Assembly (NCBI RefSeq): GCF_000349325.1
Contig: NC_020504.1
Span: forward strand, 5,304,053-5,368,052
Direction: 5' to 3'
DNA: 64,000 nt
From: Streptomyces davaonensis JCM 4913
GTDB lineage: Bacteria > Actinomycetota > Actinomycetes > Streptomycetales > Streptomycetaceae
Position 1 is the first letter of the stretch. Each line of letters begins with the position of its first letter. The position numbers and the translations under genes are program-made. Below, in pieces: positions 8,567 to 18,123 of the stretch. The notes beneath the pieces are model-generated. The model worked only from the letters and a program-made list of their open reading frames with translations. It searched no databases and was not told the DNA's origin.

Positions 8567-9343
8567 TCAGCCGAAGCGGCCGGAGATGTAGTCCTCGGTG
8601 GCCTGGACCGACGGGTTGGAGAAGATGCGCTCCGTGTCGTCGATCTCGATCAGCTTGCCGGGCTGGCCCACGGCCGCCAGGTTGAAGAAGGCCGTGCGGT
8701 CCGAGACACGGGCGGCCTGCTGCATGTTGTGGGTCACGATGACGATCGTGAACCGTTCCTTCAGCTCGCCGATCAGGTCCTCGATGGCCAGCGTGGAGAT
8801 CGGGTCCAGGGCCGAGCAGGGCTCGTCCATCAGCAGGACCTTGGGCTCGACCGCGATGGCGCGGGCGATGCACAGACGCTGCTGCTGACCACCGGACAGG
8901 CCCGAGCCGGGCTTGTTCAGCCGGTCCTTGACCTCGTTCCAGAGGTTGGCGCCCTTGAGGGACTTCTCGACGATGTCGTCGAGCTGGGACTTCTTGTACG
9001 AGCCGTTGAGCTTCAGGCCGGCCGCGACGTTGTCGTACACCGACATCGTCGGGAACGGGTTCGGGCGCTGGAAGACCATGCCGACCTCGCGCCGCACGGT
9101 CACCGGGTCGACGCCGGCGCCGTACAGGTTCTCGTCGTCGAGCATGACCTTGCCCTCGACGCGGCCGCCGGGGGTGACCTCGTGCATGCGGTTCAGGGTC
9201 CGCAGGAAGGTGGACTTGCCGCAGCCGGAGGGGCCGATGAAGGCCGTCACCGAGCGGGGCTCGACGGTCATGGAGATGTCGTCGATGGCGCGGAAGGCGC
9301 CGTAGTAGGCGCTGAGGCCGCTTACGTCGATTCGCTTGGCCAT
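8567..9343 (-). CDS. pstB: Phosphate ABC transporter ATPase PstB
   Basis: ATPase of the high-affinity phosphate importer, 258 residues. Walker A is GPSGCGKST, the signature is [14 protein letters not shown] and Walker B is [13 protein letters not shown], with the VTHNMQQA switch His. The PstB-typical segment [19 protein letters not shown] is present. I chose ATG 9343 (MAKRID), which matches the usual family start; a GTG at 9352 is in frame and closer to the AGAAG box, so the start is not fixed. It is the last gene of pstSCAB, 53 bases after pstA. Confidence 0.95.
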   Translation of the reverse strand: MAKRIDVSGLSAYYGAFRAIDDISMTVEPRSVTAFIGPSGCGKSTFLRTLNRMHEVTPGGRVEGKVMLDDENLYGAGVDPVTVRREVGMVFQRPNPFPTMSVYDNVAAGLKLNGSYKKSQLDDIVEKSLKGANLWNEVKDRLNKPGSGLSGGQQQRLCIARAIAVEPKVLLMDEPCSALDPISTLAIEDLIGELKERFTIVIVTHNMQQAARVSDRTAFFNLAAVGQPGKLIEIDDTERIFSNPSVQATEDYISGRFG

Positions 9344-9396
9344 GGATATCACTGCTTCTTTCGGGAAAGTCTGCGTTCGGTCGCTGTATGGCCGCG

Positions 9397-10455
9397 TCAG
9401 CGACCGGACTTGGGGGACTTCCAGCGGGCGATGCCGCGGGCCGCCAGGTTCAGGATCATCACGAAGGCGATCAGGGTGAGAGCCGCGGCCCAGGCGCGGT
9501 CGTACGCCGCTTCGGAGCCCGCGCTGTTCGCGTACTGCTGGTAGATGTACAGCGGCAGCGACGCCTGCGCCCCTTCGAAGGGGTTGTTGTTGATGAACGG
9601 GTTGCCGAACACCAGCAGCAGGACGGGCGCGGTCTCACCGGCGATACGGGCGACCGCCAGCATCACGCCGGTCGTGATACCGCCGACCGCGGTCGGCAGG
9701 ACCACCTTCAGGATGGTGCGCCACTTGGGCACGCCCAGAGCCAAGGATGCCTCACGCAGCTCGTTCGGGACGAGCTTCAGCATCTCCTCCGTGGAGCGGA
9801 CCACGACCGGCATCATCAGGATCGCGAGGGCCAGGGCGCCCGCGAAGCCGGAGAAGCTCATGTCCAGGATCAGCAGGAGGCTGAGGATGAACAGACCGGC
9901 GACGATCGACGGGATACCCGTCATCACGTCGACGAAGAAGGTGACGGCGCGGGCGAGGGCGCCGCGGCCGTACTCGACGAGGTAGATCGCGGTGAGTACA
10001 CCGATCGGCGCGGCGATCAGGGTGGCGATGCCGACCTGCTCCAGGGTGCCGATGATGGCGTGGTAGATGCCACCGCCGGGCTCGCTGTCCGCGACGACGC
10101 CCATCGAGTGGGTCAGGAAGTAGACGTCGAGGACCTTGATGCCGCGGACGATGGTCGTCCACACCAGGGAGACCAGCGGTACGACGGCCAGCAGGAAGGC
10201 GACCCAGACCAGCGAGGTCGCGATGCGGTCCTTGGCCTGGCGCCTGCCCTCGACCTTGCCGGCGATGGCGTAGGTGCCGACGACGAAGAGCAGCGCGGCG
10301 ATCAGGCCCCACTGGATCTTGCTCTCGACGCCGGTGGCGAGGCACAGGCCGATGGAGACGGCGAGGGAGCCGGCCGCGATGGCCCAGGGGGACCACTTGG
10401 GCAGTCGGGCGCCCTGGAGGGAGCTCGGGTGCTGGACGAGAGTCGTGTTGCTCAT
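9397..10455 (-). CDS. pstA: Phosphate ABC transporter permease PstA
   Basis: Inner membrane channel subunit, 352 residues with six to eight hydrophobic segments. The transmembrane core and EAA-type coupling loop toward PstB are visible around [23 protein letters not shown]. Compared with enterobacterial PstA it has extra N-terminal hydrophobic helices, as in other actinobacteria. It starts at ATG 10455, overlapping the pstC stop codon by four bases (ATGA), which implies translational coupling. Confidence 0.95.
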   Translation of the reverse strand: MSNTTLVQHPSSLQGARLPKWSPWAIAAGSLAVSIGLCLATGVESKIQWGLIAALLFVVGTYAIAGKVEGRRQAKDRIATSLVWVAFLLAVVPLVSLVWTTIVRGIKVLDVYFLTHSMGVVADSEPGGGIYHAIIGTLEQVGIATLIAAPIGVLTAIYLVEYGRGALARAVTFFVDVMTGIPSIVAGLFILSLLLILDMSFSGFAGALALAILMMPVVVRSTEEMLKLVPNELREASLALGVPKWRTILKVVLPTAVGGITTGVMLAVARIAGETAPVLLLVFGNPFINNNPFEGAQASLPLYIYQQYANSAGSEAAYDRAWAAALTLIAFVMILNLAARGIARWKSPKSGR

Positions 10456-11459
10456 GCGTTGGCCCCCGAGTACTCCTTGCGGCGGGCGATGATCATCCGG
10501 GCCGCGCCGTTGACCAGCAGGGTGATGACGAACAGGACGAGACCGGAGGCGATCAGCGCGTCCCGGCCGAAGTTGTCGGCCTCACCGAACTTGCTGGCGA
10601 TGTTCTGGGCGAAGGTGCCGCCGCCCGGGTTGAGCAGGCTGCCGTGGATCAGGAAGTCCGGGGAGAGCACGGTGGCGACGGCCATCGTCTCGCCGAGGGC
10701 GCGGCCGAGGCCGAGCATCGAGGCGGAGATCACGCCGGAGCGGCCGAAGGGGATCACCGCCATGCGGATGACCTCCCAGCGGGTGGCGCCGAGGGCCAGG
10801 GCGGCCTCTTCGTGCATCTGCGGGACCTGACGGAAGACCTCACGGCTCACGTTGGTGATGATCGGCAGGATCATGATCGCGAGCAGGATGCCGACCGTGA
10901 GCATGGAACGGGCGGGGCCGCCCTCCCAGTCGAAGATCCCGGTCCAGCTGAAGTAGTCGTTCAGCCAGCCGAACAGGCCGTCCATGTGCGGTACGAGGAT
11001 CAGGGCGCCCCAGAGGCCGTACACGATGGACGGCACCGCGGCGAGCAGGTCGATCACGTAGGCGATCGGGCCGCTCAGCTTGCGGGGGGCGTAGTGGGTG
11101 AGGAACAGGGCGATGGCGACGGCGATCGGGACCGCGATGGCCATGGCGATGATCGAGGAGATGATCGTGCCGTAGGCCAGGACCGCGATGCCGAAGACCG
11201 GCTCGTTGCCTGCCGTGTTCCATTCGAAGGTCGTGAGGAAGTTGCCCTCGTCCTTGCTGATGGCCACGGCGGCCCGCCAGGTGAGGAAGACCGCGATGGC
11301 GGCCATGATCACCAGCAGGAAGATGCCGGAGCCACGGGCGAGACCGAGGAAGACCCGGTCGCCGGGACGGGTGGCGCCGCGGGCGTTGCGCTTGTGCTGC
11401 GCCGCGGTCGGCTGTGGTGTGGGGGGAGGCGCTTGAGTGTTCTTCGTGGTTATGTCCAT
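10452..11459 (-). CDS. pstC: Phosphate ABC transporter permease PstC
   Basis: Second channel subunit, 335 residues. A Pro/Gln-rich cytoplasmic N-terminus of about 35 residues precedes six membrane segments. The EAA-like loop is MHEEAALALGATRWEVIRMAVIP. The start at ATG 11459 (MDITTK) has GGAGAA five bases upstream; the open frame extends further upstream but through the hairpin that follows pstS. It overlaps pstA by four bases. Confidence 0.95.
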   Translation of the reverse strand: MDITTKNTQAPPPTPQPTAAQHKRNARGATRPGDRVFLGLARGSGIFLLVIMAAIAVFLTWRAAVAISKDEGNFLTTFEWNTAGNEPVFGIAVLAYGTIISSIIAMAIAVPIAVAIALFLTHYAPRKLSGPIAYVIDLLAAVPSIVYGLWGALILVPHMDGLFGWLNDYFSWTGIFDWEGGPARSMLTVGILLAIMILPIITNVSREVFRQVPQMHEEAALALGATRWEVIRMAVIPFGRSGVISASMLGLGRALGETMAVATVLSPDFLIHGSLLNPGGGTFAQNIASKFGEADNFGRDALIASGLVLFVITLLVNGAARMIIARRKEYSGANA

Positions 11460-11521
11460 CGAGTTCTCCGGTCTGCGGCGCCCTGTGGGAAGCAGGGCTC
11501 CTGGCGGCGGTGCACCGGACG

Positions 11522-11556
11522 GTGCGGCCCGGCCCCGAGAGGGAACCGGGCCGCAC
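11522..11556 (-). terminator. Hairpin between pstS and pstC
   Basis: Perfect 11-bp stem (GTGCGGCCCGG and complement) with a 13-base loop, starting seven bases after the pstS stop codon. There is no T-tract. It probably stops most transcripts after pstS and protects its mRNA, which would make binding protein far more abundant than permease. A similar arrangement is known for Streptomyces pst operons. Confidence 0.7.
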
Positions 11557-11563
11557 ACTCAGG

Positions 11564-12688
11564 TCAGCTCAGGCCCGCGACGGTCTCGCGAACCTTGGTG
11601 ATGATGTCGTCGGGCATGGGGGCGTAGTCGTTCTCGGCGAGGATCTTCTGACCGTCCTCGCTGGCCATGTAGGTCAGGAAGGACTTGACGGTCGGCAGGG
11701 TCTCCGCCTTGTTGCCCTTGTCGCAGACGATCTCGTACGTCACCAGGGTGATCGGGTAGGCGCCGTCGGCCTTGGTGGCGTAGTTGAGCTCCAGGGACAG
11801 GTCCTTGCCGGTGCCGACGACCTTGGCGTCCGCGATGGCGGCCGTGGCGGTCTCGACGGAGGCCTTGACCGGCTCGCTGGCGCCCGTGTCGATGGAGACG
11901 ACGGAGGAGTCCTTGGCGTAGGAGAGCTCCATGTAGCTGATCGCGCCGGAGGTCTGCTTGACCTGCTGGGCGACACCGGAGGAGCCGGACGCGGACTGGC
12001 CGCCGGGGGCGGTCCAGGCCTTGCCGCCCTCGTACTTCCAGTTGTCCGGGGTGGTGGCGATCAGGTACTTGGTGAAGTTGTCCGTGGTGCCGGACTCGTC
12101 CGAGCGGTGGAACGCCTGGATCTTCAGGTCGGGGAGCTTGGCGTCGGGGTTGAGCTTGGCGATCGCCTCGTCGTTCCAGTTCTTGATCTTGTCGCTGAAG
12201 ATCTTCGCCAGGGTCGGCGCGTCCAGGACGAGGTTGTCGACGCCCTCGACGTTGTACGAGATGGCGATCGGGCCACCGACCATGGGCAGGTCGATGCCCT
12301 GGCCGCCCTCACAGACCTCCTTGGAGGCGGTGACCTCTTCGGGCTTCAGCGCCGAGTCGGAGCCGGCGAAGGCGACCGTGCCCTGCGTGAAAGCGGTGAC
12401 ACCGGCGCCGGAGCCGCCGCCCTTGTAGTTGATCTGGACGCCCTTGCAGGCGGCGGTGAACTGCTTCACCCACGCGTCGATGGCGTTCTTCTGCGCGGAC
12501 GAACCGTCGGCCAGCAGCTGACCCTTGGCGTCGTCGCACTTGATGTTGCCGGCCTGGGCGCTGGTGGAGGCGTTGTCGCTGCCGGTGTCACCCGTGTCGT
12601 CGGAGCCGCACGCCGTGAGGGCCAGGGCGCCGGAGACGGCGAGAGCACCGAGAGCGAGGGCCCGCCGGTTCATGCGCTGAAGCTTCAC
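11564..12688 (-). CDS. pstS: Phosphate-binding lipoprotein PstS
   Basis: High-affinity phosphate-binding protein of the pst importer, 374 residues. The signal ends in the lipobox LTAC (Cys27), so it is anchored outside the membrane. The phosphate-binding loops DGSSAQ, GGGSGAG and FAGSDS are intact, as is HRSDESGTTDNF. I chose GTG 12688 (VKLQRMNRR) because GGAAGGA sits ten bases upstream; ATG 12673 is in frame but has no ribosome binding site. A PHO box about 140 bases upstream indicates PhoP control under phosphate starvation. Confidence 0.95.
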   Translation of the reverse strand: MKLQRMNRRALALGALAVSGALALTACGSDDTGDTGSDNASTSAQAGNIKCDDAKGQLLADGSSAQKNAIDAWVKQFTAACKGVQINYKGGGSGAGVTAFTQGTVAFAGSDSALKPEEVTASKEVCEGGQGIDLPMVGGPIAISYNVEGVDNLVLDAPTLAKIFSDKIKNWNDEAIAKLNPDAKLPDLKIQAFHRSDESGTTDNFTKYLIATTPDNWKYEGGKAWTAPGGQSASGSSGVAQQVKQTSGAISYMELSYAKDSSVVSIDTGASEPVKASVETATAAIADAKVVGTGKDLSLELNYATKADGAYPITLVTYEIVCDKGNKAETLPTVKSFLTYMASEDGQKILAENDYAPMPDDIITKVRETVAGLS

Positions 12689-13011
12689 TTGAGGGAGTTC
12701 CTTCCAGGAGCCGCCGTCCTGAATCCGGCGGCGTGCGAAGTCTTGGAGATGCGGGCGAGGTGTCGAACCACGCGCCACACCGCGTAAGGCCGAAATTAGG
12801 CAGAAGAGGTGAAGGCGCCGATGGCCGTAAATGAACGAGGGGTGAACCCCTGGGGACGGTGCGGTGAGGTCACGGAACGCTTACGTTGAGGACACAGGGC
12901 GATGCCGACCCCGGCCTCGCCTGGTCACTCTATGCATCCGGGTGACTGCGTACGCGTCTGGCGGGCCGGACGCGTGACGGCCGACCCACGATCGGCGGAC
13001 CGTCAACACGG
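12689..13011 (-). promoter_or_regulatory. pstS leader and promoter region
   Basis: A 323-base gap between the Nudix gene and pstS. It contains the PHO box (12826-12847) and a probable -10 TAATTT at 12793-12798 on the minus strand. I see no gene here. Confidence 0.7.
12826..12847 (-). promoter_or_regulatory. PHO box of pstS (PhoP binding site)
   Basis: Read on the minus strand, two adjacent 11-base direct repeats GTTCACCCCTC and GTTCATTTACG match the Streptomyces PHO-box unit GTTCAnnnnnn. They lie about 28 bases upstream of the putative -10, taking the place of a -35 element. A further degenerate TTCACC occurs at 12807-12812, downstream of the putative -10. Confidence 0.85.
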
Positions 13012-13452
13012 TCAGTGGCCCTGCGCGCGTTCGGCGGGTATCCCCAGCTCGTCCACGAGGTCCCGGTCGCGGGTCTGGGTCAGTCTGCGGCGGGCCGCGT
13101 CGGGACGCAGCCAGACGATGCGGTCGACCTCGGTACTGGGGACGAAGGTGCCGGGGCCGGCCTCGGCGGCCCAGTAGCGGACCTGCTTGGGGCGGCCGCC
13201 GACCATGTACCGCAGGGTGGAGAGCTCGGTGCCGGCGGTGGCTCGGTAGCCGGTCTCCTCCTCCACCTCGCGCAGGGCGGCGGCGAGCGGGTCCTCGGCG
13301 CGTTTCAGCTTGCCCTTCGGGTGCGACCAGTCGTCGTACTTCGGCCGGTGGACGAGGCAGACCTCCAGCTCGCCGTCGACGGGGGAGCGGCGCCACAGGA
13401 CGCAGCCGGCGGCTTGGACCGTCGAGTCGTTCAAGTCGTTCAGTGATGTCAC
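13012..13452 (-). CDS. Nudix hydrolase, MutT-like
   Basis: A 146-residue Nudix hydrolase. The Nudix box is complete: GKLKRAEDPLAAALREVEEE with Gly and the REVEEETGY core. Family members cleave nucleoside diphosphate-X substrates such as 8-oxo-dGTP or diadenosine polyphosphates. The gene lies next to a CHAD protein and polyphosphate kinase, so a role in nucleotide or polyphosphate-linked metabolism is possible, but the substrate is not visible. AAGGAGG ten bases before GTG 13452 fixes the start and rejects the longer frame. It lacks the C-terminal phosphoglycerate-mutase domain found in mycobacterial MutT1. Confidence 0.9.
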   Translation of the reverse strand: MTSLNDLNDSTVQAAGCVLWRRSPVDGELEVCLVHRPKYDDWSHPKGKLKRAEDPLAAALREVEEETGYRATAGTELSTLRYMVGGRPKQVRYWAAEAGPGTFVPSTEVDRIVWLRPDAARRRLTQTRDRDLVDELGIPAERAQGH

Positions 13453-13484
13453 CGGGTGCCTGCCTCCTTGGTTGTCCGGTGCCG

Positions 13485-14711
13485 TCAGGGGGTGCTGATC
13501 CGCTGTTTCTGCCAGCACTGCTGGAAGGCGAAGCGGGCTGCCTCGACCTCGTGGCGCTGGTCGGCGTGGAGCACGCCCAGGGCGTAGGCCGTGGCGGGGG
13601 CGATACGCGGGGTGCGGGCCGCTGCCGCTGCCGCCGCGGCGGCCTCGGAGGCGTCGCGGTGCCGGTCCAGGGACTGGCCGGCGGTGAGCAGCCGTACGTC
13701 CAGGGGGGCGTCCTCGCCGAGGAGGGCCTCGCGGGCGTAGCGGTGCAGGCGGAGCAGGAGGCGGACCTGGTGCCAGGGGGCGTCCTGGGGGTGGGGTGAC
13801 GGGTCCGGGGAGAGGCCGTGGATGAGGGCCTCGGCGTTGTACGGGCTGCCTGCGGTGACCAGAGGGAGGGCGGCTACGGCGTCCGTGAGGCGCTCCTCCG
13901 CCGCGGCGGCCAGGGGGTGGAGTTCGGTGGTGGTGGCGGAGGGGGCGAGGGGGACCTCGCTGGCGAGTACGGCGATGCTGTCGGCGACTGCGTGGAAGCG
14001 GCTGGAGCCCAGTGCCTGGAGGGCGGTGCTGTGGGCTCGGGTACGGGCGAGGGTCAGCTGGCGGTCGAGCAGGGCACCGGCTTTTGCCGCGCCTACGGTG
14101 AGATTGCCGCGGTCTGTTGTCGCCGGGGGCTGGGTCGCGGCTCCGTCGGTTGTTGTGTTGCCGTTCGCCGTGGTGGCCGGGGAGTGGGTCGAGGGACCGG
14201 CGCTGCCGGGTGCGCCATTCCTTGGGACGGGCGCCGCCCCAGCGGCACGACTGCCCGCAGCTGCGGCGGATTGAGCAGTTGCTTCGGTGACCTGTGCCGG
14301 AACAACCGTCGCTCCCGACAGGCGGTGCAGGGCCAGCAGCAGGCGCTCCAGGCGGGACGCGTACGCGTGTTCCATGGCCAGCGTGCCGGACAGCCAGGCC
14401 AGTTCCGGGCGGATCCGTTCGGACCAGTCGGGGTCCAGGAGGGGGCGGAAGGTGTGCAGGCTGCCGCTGATGCGGCGGGCCGAGCGGCGCAGGGCGCGCG
14501 CCGCGTCGACCGAGTCCTGCGAACCGTTGCCGTTCTCCCCCGTCCGTGACTTCGCCCGCCCCGGAGATCCTCCGTCGCCGCCGCCGGTCTCCCGGTGCAG
14601 CCGCAGTGCGCGGAGGAACTCCATGGCCTGGGTGCGCAGGTACGCCTCAAGGGCCTCCCCGGTCACCGGCACGGCCGTGGGGTTGGTCGGGTCAAGGTGT
14701 TGCTGTGCCAC
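13485..14711 (-). CDS. CHAD domain protein
   Basis: A 408-residue CHAD (conserved histidine alpha-helical domain) protein. Helical arms rich in Arg and His ([69 protein letters not shown]) flank a long Ala/Pro/Thr/Asn-rich low-complexity linker at about residues 145-205. CHAD domains bind polyphosphate through basic faces and are often encoded beside ppk, as here. The start codon lies 20 bases inside the end of ppk, so the genes are translationally linked. It probably attaches to polyphosphate granules or tunes PPK. Confidence 0.85.
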   Translation of the reverse strand: MAQQHLDPTNPTAVPVTGEALEAYLRTQAMEFLRALRLHRETGGGDGGSPGRAKSRTGENGNGSQDSVDAARALRRSARRISGSLHTFRPLLDPDWSERIRPELAWLSGTLAMEHAYASRLERLLLALHRLSGATVVPAQVTEATAQSAAAAGSRAAGAAPVPRNGAPGSAGPSTHSPATTANGNTTTDGAATQPPATTDRGNLTVGAAKAGALLDRQLTLARTRAHSTALQALGSSRFHAVADSIAVLASEVPLAPSATTTELHPLAAAAEERLTDAVAALPLVTAGSPYNAEALIHGLSPDPSPHPQDAPWHQVRLLLRLHRYAREALLGEDAPLDVRLLTAGQSLDRHRDASEAAAAAAAAARTPRIAPATAYALGVLHADQRHEVEAARFAFQQCWQKQRISTP

Positions 14712-16923
14712 GCCGGCGCCTCCGGGCGTCTATGAGCATCTCCTGGACGTTCCGCAGGGGCTGGCCTTCGGCGTCGGTCGCGTGCCGGGTCCACTCGCCG
14801 TCCGGACCGAGGTGCCAGGAGGCCGTGGTGTCGGACATGCCGGTCTCCAGCAACCGGTTGAGGGCCGCCCGGTGGGCCGGGTCGGTGACCCTGACCAGTG
14901 CCTCGATGCGGCGGTCGAGGTTGCGGTGCATCATGTCGGCGCTGCCGATCCACACCTCGGGCTCGCCGCCGTTGCCGAAGGCGAAGACCCGGGAGTGTTC
15001 CAGGAAGCGGCCGAGGACGGAGCGGACCCGGATGTTCTCCGACAGGCCCGCAACGCCGGGGCGCACGGCACAGATGCCGCGCACCCAGACGTCGACCGGC
15101 ACGCCCGCCTGGGACGCGCGGTACAGAGCATCGATGACGGCCTCGTCGACCATCGAGTTGACCTTGATACGGATGAACGCGGGGCGGCCCGCACGGTGGT
15201 GCTGGGCCTCCTTGTTGATCCGTGAGATCAGGCCGTCGCGCAGGGACTTGGGGGCCACCAGCAGGCGGCGGTAGGTCTCTCGGCGCGAGTAGCCCGACAG
15301 GCGGTTGAAGAGGTCCGAGAGGTCCGCGCCGACCTGGGCGTCGGCCGTGAGCAGGCCGAGGTCCTCGTACAGGCGGGCCGTCTTCGGGTGGTAGTTGCCG
15401 GTGCCGACATGGCTGTACCGGCGGAGCGTGTCGCCCTCCTGACGGACCACCAGGGACAGCTTGCAGTGGGTCTTCAGGCCGACGAGGCCGTAGACCACGT
15501 GGCAGCCCGCCTCCTCCAGACGCTTGGCCCACTTGATGTTGGCGTGCTCGTCGAAGCGGGCCTTGATCTCGACCAGGACCAGCACCTGCTTGCCGGCCTC
15601 GGCCGCGTCGATGAGCGCGTTGACTATGGGGGAGTCGCCCGAGGTCCGGTACAGGGTCTGCTTGATGGCGAGGACGTCCGGGTCCTCGGCCGCCTGCTCC
15701 AGGAACGCCTGCACGGAGGTGGAGAAGGAGTCGTAGGGGTGGTGCAGCAGCACGTCCCGGCTGCGCAGTGCGGCGAATATGTCGGGCGCGGACGCCGACT
15801 CGACCTCGGCGAGATCGCGGTGGGTGCCCGCCACGAACTTCGGGTACTTCAGCTCGGGCCGGTCAAGGGAGGCGATCCGGAACAGTCCGGTGAGGTCCAG
15901 CGGGCCGGGCAGCGGGTAGACCTCGGCCTCGGAGATCTTCAGCTCGCGCACCAGCAGGTCCAGGACCTCGCGGTCGATGGACTCCTCGACCTCCAGGCGC
16001 ACCGGCGGCCCGAAGCGGCGCCGCATGAGCTCCTTCTCCAGGGCCTGGAGGAGGTTCTCGGCGTCGTCCTCCTCGACCTCGAGGTCCTCGTTGCGGGTGA
16101 TGCGGAAGGCGTGGTGCTCCAGCACCTCCATGCCCGGGAACAGCTCTTCCAGGTGCGCGGCGATGACGTCCTCGATGGGGACGTAGCGGCCGGGGCTGGA
16201 CTCCAGGAAGCGGGTCAGCAGCGGCGGCACCTTGACGCGGGCGAAGTGGCGGTGCCCGCTGACCGGGTTGCGCACCACGACGGCCAGGTTCAAGGAGAGG
16301 CCGGAGATGTAGGGGAAGGGGTGGGCCGGGTCGACGGCCAGCGGGGTCAGCACGGGGAAGATCTGGTGCCGGAAGAGGGTGAACAGGCGGGCCTGCTCCT
16401 TCTCCGTCAGCTCGCTCCAGCGGACCAGGTGGATGCCCTCCTCCGCGAGCGCGGGGGCGACGTCCTCGTGGAAGCAGGCGGCGTGCCGGGCCATCAGCTC
16501 GCGCGAGCGGGCCCAGATCATCTCCAGCACCTGGGTCGGCTGGAGGCCGGAGGCGGACCGGGTGGCGACACCGGTGGCGATCCGGCGCTTCAGACCGGCC
16601 ACCCGGACCATGAAGAACTCGTCCAGATTGCTGGCGAAGATGGCCAGGAAGTTCGCCCGCTCCAGGAGCGGTGTGGTCGGGTCCTCGGCGAGTTCGAGGA
16701 CCCGCTCGTTGAACGCCAGCCAGCTGCGCTCCCGGTCGAGGAAGCGGCCCTGGGGCAGGGGGGCGCCCTCGCTCTGCGCCTCCTCGTAGGCGTCGAGGTC
16801 GGCGTCGATGTCGGGTTCGAGATCGGAGACCGAACCGGCCACGGTGCGCGAGCGGTGGGCGGCGATGGAGCCTACGGAGGGCTGCGCGTGCTGGACCTGT
16901 GCCTGGGCGTTCTGCTGACTCAT
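14692..16923 (-). CDS. ppk: Polyphosphate kinase PPK1
   Basis: Makes long-chain polyphosphate from ATP, reversibly; 743 residues. It has the N-terminal and head domains ([39 protein letters not shown]) and two PLD-like catalytic domains. The autophosphorylated His is in [19 protein letters not shown] and the second conserved His in [19 protein letters not shown] 16923 (MSQQNAQ) has GGAAGA nine bases upstream. It heads an operon with the CHAD gene, Nudix next, and lies beside pst, a clear phosphate storage and uptake neighbourhood. A weak GTAACCATTG/GTTCAGACGG pair at 17079-17099 could be a degenerate PHO box. Confidence 0.95.
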   Translation of the reverse strand: MSQQNAQAQVQHAQPSVGSIAAHRSRTVAGSVSDLEPDIDADLDAYEEAQSEGAPLPQGRFLDRERSWLAFNERVLELAEDPTTPLLERANFLAIFASNLDEFFMVRVAGLKRRIATGVATRSASGLQPTQVLEMIWARSRELMARHAACFHEDVAPALAEEGIHLVRWSELTEKEQARLFTLFRHQIFPVLTPLAVDPAHPFPYISGLSLNLAVVVRNPVSGHRHFARVKVPPLLTRFLESSPGRYVPIEDVIAAHLEELFPGMEVLEHHAFRITRNEDLEVEEDDAENLLQALEKELMRRRFGPPVRLEVEESIDREVLDLLVRELKISEAEVYPLPGPLDLTGLFRIASLDRPELKYPKFVAGTHRDLAEVESASAPDIFAALRSRDVLLHHPYDSFSTSVQAFLEQAAEDPDVLAIKQTLYRTSGDSPIVNALIDAAEAGKQVLVLVEIKARFDEHANIKWAKRLEEAGCHVVYGLVGLKTHCKLSLVVRQEGDTLRRYSHVGTGNYHPKTARLYEDLGLLTADAQVGADLSDLFNRLSGYSRRETYRRLLVAPKSLRDGLISRINKEAQHHRAGRPAFIRIKVNSMVDEAVIDALYRASQAGVPVDVWVRGICAVRPGVAGLSENIRVRSVLGRFLEHSRVFAFGNGGEPEVWIGSADMMHRNLDRRIEALVRVTDPAHRAALNRLLETGMSDTTASWHLGPDGEWTRHATDAEGQPLRNVQEMLIDARRRRRGTATP

Positions 16924-17170
16924 GGACCCATTCTTCCGCGTTCCCAGCGATACGGGCGCGTCGGAGGACGCGGGCGGGAGGGTCGCGGCGAGGCGTCGGG
17001 CGTCGCCGTTCCCCGCGATTCCCTCGGGAGGCGGCGACGGCTCTGGCACGGCGGGCTTCATTCGCCGAGCGTCGCAAGTCCGTCTGAACCAATGGTTACG
17101 GAGACATGGCGTGCGGGATAGCGAGCGGCGGCTCCCGGGCGTCTACCTGCCCGGGCCGGACGTCCACTCG

Positions 17171-17217
17171 CCGGGGCCGGACGTCCCTCCCCCCGTAGGA
17201 GGGACGTCCGGCCCCGG
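17171..17217 (-). terminator. Hairpin after the ABC exporter operon
   Basis: Perfect 20-bp stem beginning CCGGGGCCGGACGTCCCTCC with a 7-base loop, placed three bases after the stop codon of the last ABC gene. No T-tract follows, as is usual in this genus. A third partial copy of GGCCGGACGTCC lies at 17155-17166. Confidence 0.8.
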
Positions 17218-17220
17218 GGC

Positions 17221-18123
17221 TCAGGTGGTGCGGCGGCGCAGCAGCCAGTAGGCGCCCGCGACGGCGGCGCCCGCGGTGGCGAGCAGGATGCCGCTCTCGA
17301 CGTACTGGACCGGCCAGAAGTGGGACGGCGGGTGGTAGCTCAGCTCGGTCCGGCTCGATGTCACCTGGAAGGCCGAGCGGGGTACCTCCCAGCCCTCCGT
17401 CGAGCGGGTGACCGTGGGCCACAGGTCCTCGCGGTGGCGCTCCAGGAGGTTGAACAGGAGCAGTGCGGCCCCGAAGGCGGCTCCGGCCGCGGGCAGGGCC
17501 CGGCCGAGCAGCATCCCGGCGAGCGCGCCGAGAGCGAGGCCGGTCAGGGCGTAGGCGACGGCCGTGGGTCCGGTGCCGACGTAGACGTCCGGGTAGTACC
17601 AGTCCCCGACCAGGTTGGGGTTGTCCGCGCCGCGGGCCCACACGCCCAGCAGGACCAGTGCGGTCGTGCCCAGGGTGAGCAGGACGGCCGGGACGGCGAG
17701 CTTGGCGGTCAGCCAGTGCGCCGGGGTGACCGACTGGGTCCAGGCCAGGCGTGCGGTGCCGTTCTCCAGTTCGCGCCCGATGAGCGCGCCGCCCGCCCAG
17801 GCGGCCACCGGGAAGATCAGCCAGGCGAGGCAGGCGGTGACGAAGGCGATGCCGTTGGAGTAGGTCTCGTCCGCGGTGATCGCGTCGACCGCGGCGCAGG
17901 ACGGCAGCCCCTCTGCGGCCGGGATCGCGCAGGCGCTGTTGCCGCGCTCGGCCTCGTCGGCGAGCGCGGCCAGCCGGAACAGGAACGACACGGCGGCGAG
18001 CAGGGCGAGCCCCCACCCGACGAGCGCGGTCCGGTGCAGCCGGAGCACGGCCCGAAGCAGGCCCTTGGGGCGGGGCCCGGGCCCGGCCGCGCGTACGGCC
18101 GCCGGGGCGGGGATCGCGGTCAT
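17221..18123 (-). CDS. ABC-2 type exporter permease (second copy)
   Basis: A 300-residue membrane protein with about six hydrophobic segments. It has a large loop after the first segment (about 60-85) containing two Cys (NSACAIP, PSCAAVDA). The central signature WAGGALIGRELENGTARLAW is nearly identical to that of the preceding gene, showing tandem duplication. ATG 18123 overlaps the upstream stop codon (ATGA). With the paralogous permease and the ATPase it should form a heterodimeric exporter under the YtrA-type regulator. The cargo is unknown. Confidence 0.85.
   Translation of the reverse strand: MTAIPAPAAVRAAGPGPRPKGLLRAVLRLHRTALVGWGLALLAAVSFLFRLAALADEAERGNSACAIPAAEGLPSCAAVDAITADETYSNGIAFVTACLAWLIFPVAAWAGGALIGRELENGTARLAWTQSVTPAHWLTAKLAVPAVLLTLGTTALVLLGVWARGADNPNLVGDWYYPDVYVGTGPTAVAYALTGLALGALAGMLLGRALPAAGAAFGAALLLFNLLERHREDLWPTVTRSTEGWEVPRSAFQVTSSRTELSYHPPSHFWPVQYVESGILLATAGAAVAGAYWLLRRRTT

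Noticed and set aside
17079..17099. Possible PHO box upstream of ppk
   Set aside because: The repeats GTAACCATTG and GTTCAGACGG match the PHO unit poorly. Mentioned only as a weak possibility in the ppk entry.
15388..17121. A 577-codon open frame opposite ppk
   Set aside because: ppk has all catalytic motifs on the other strand; this frame is Val/Gly/Gln-rich without recognisable features.
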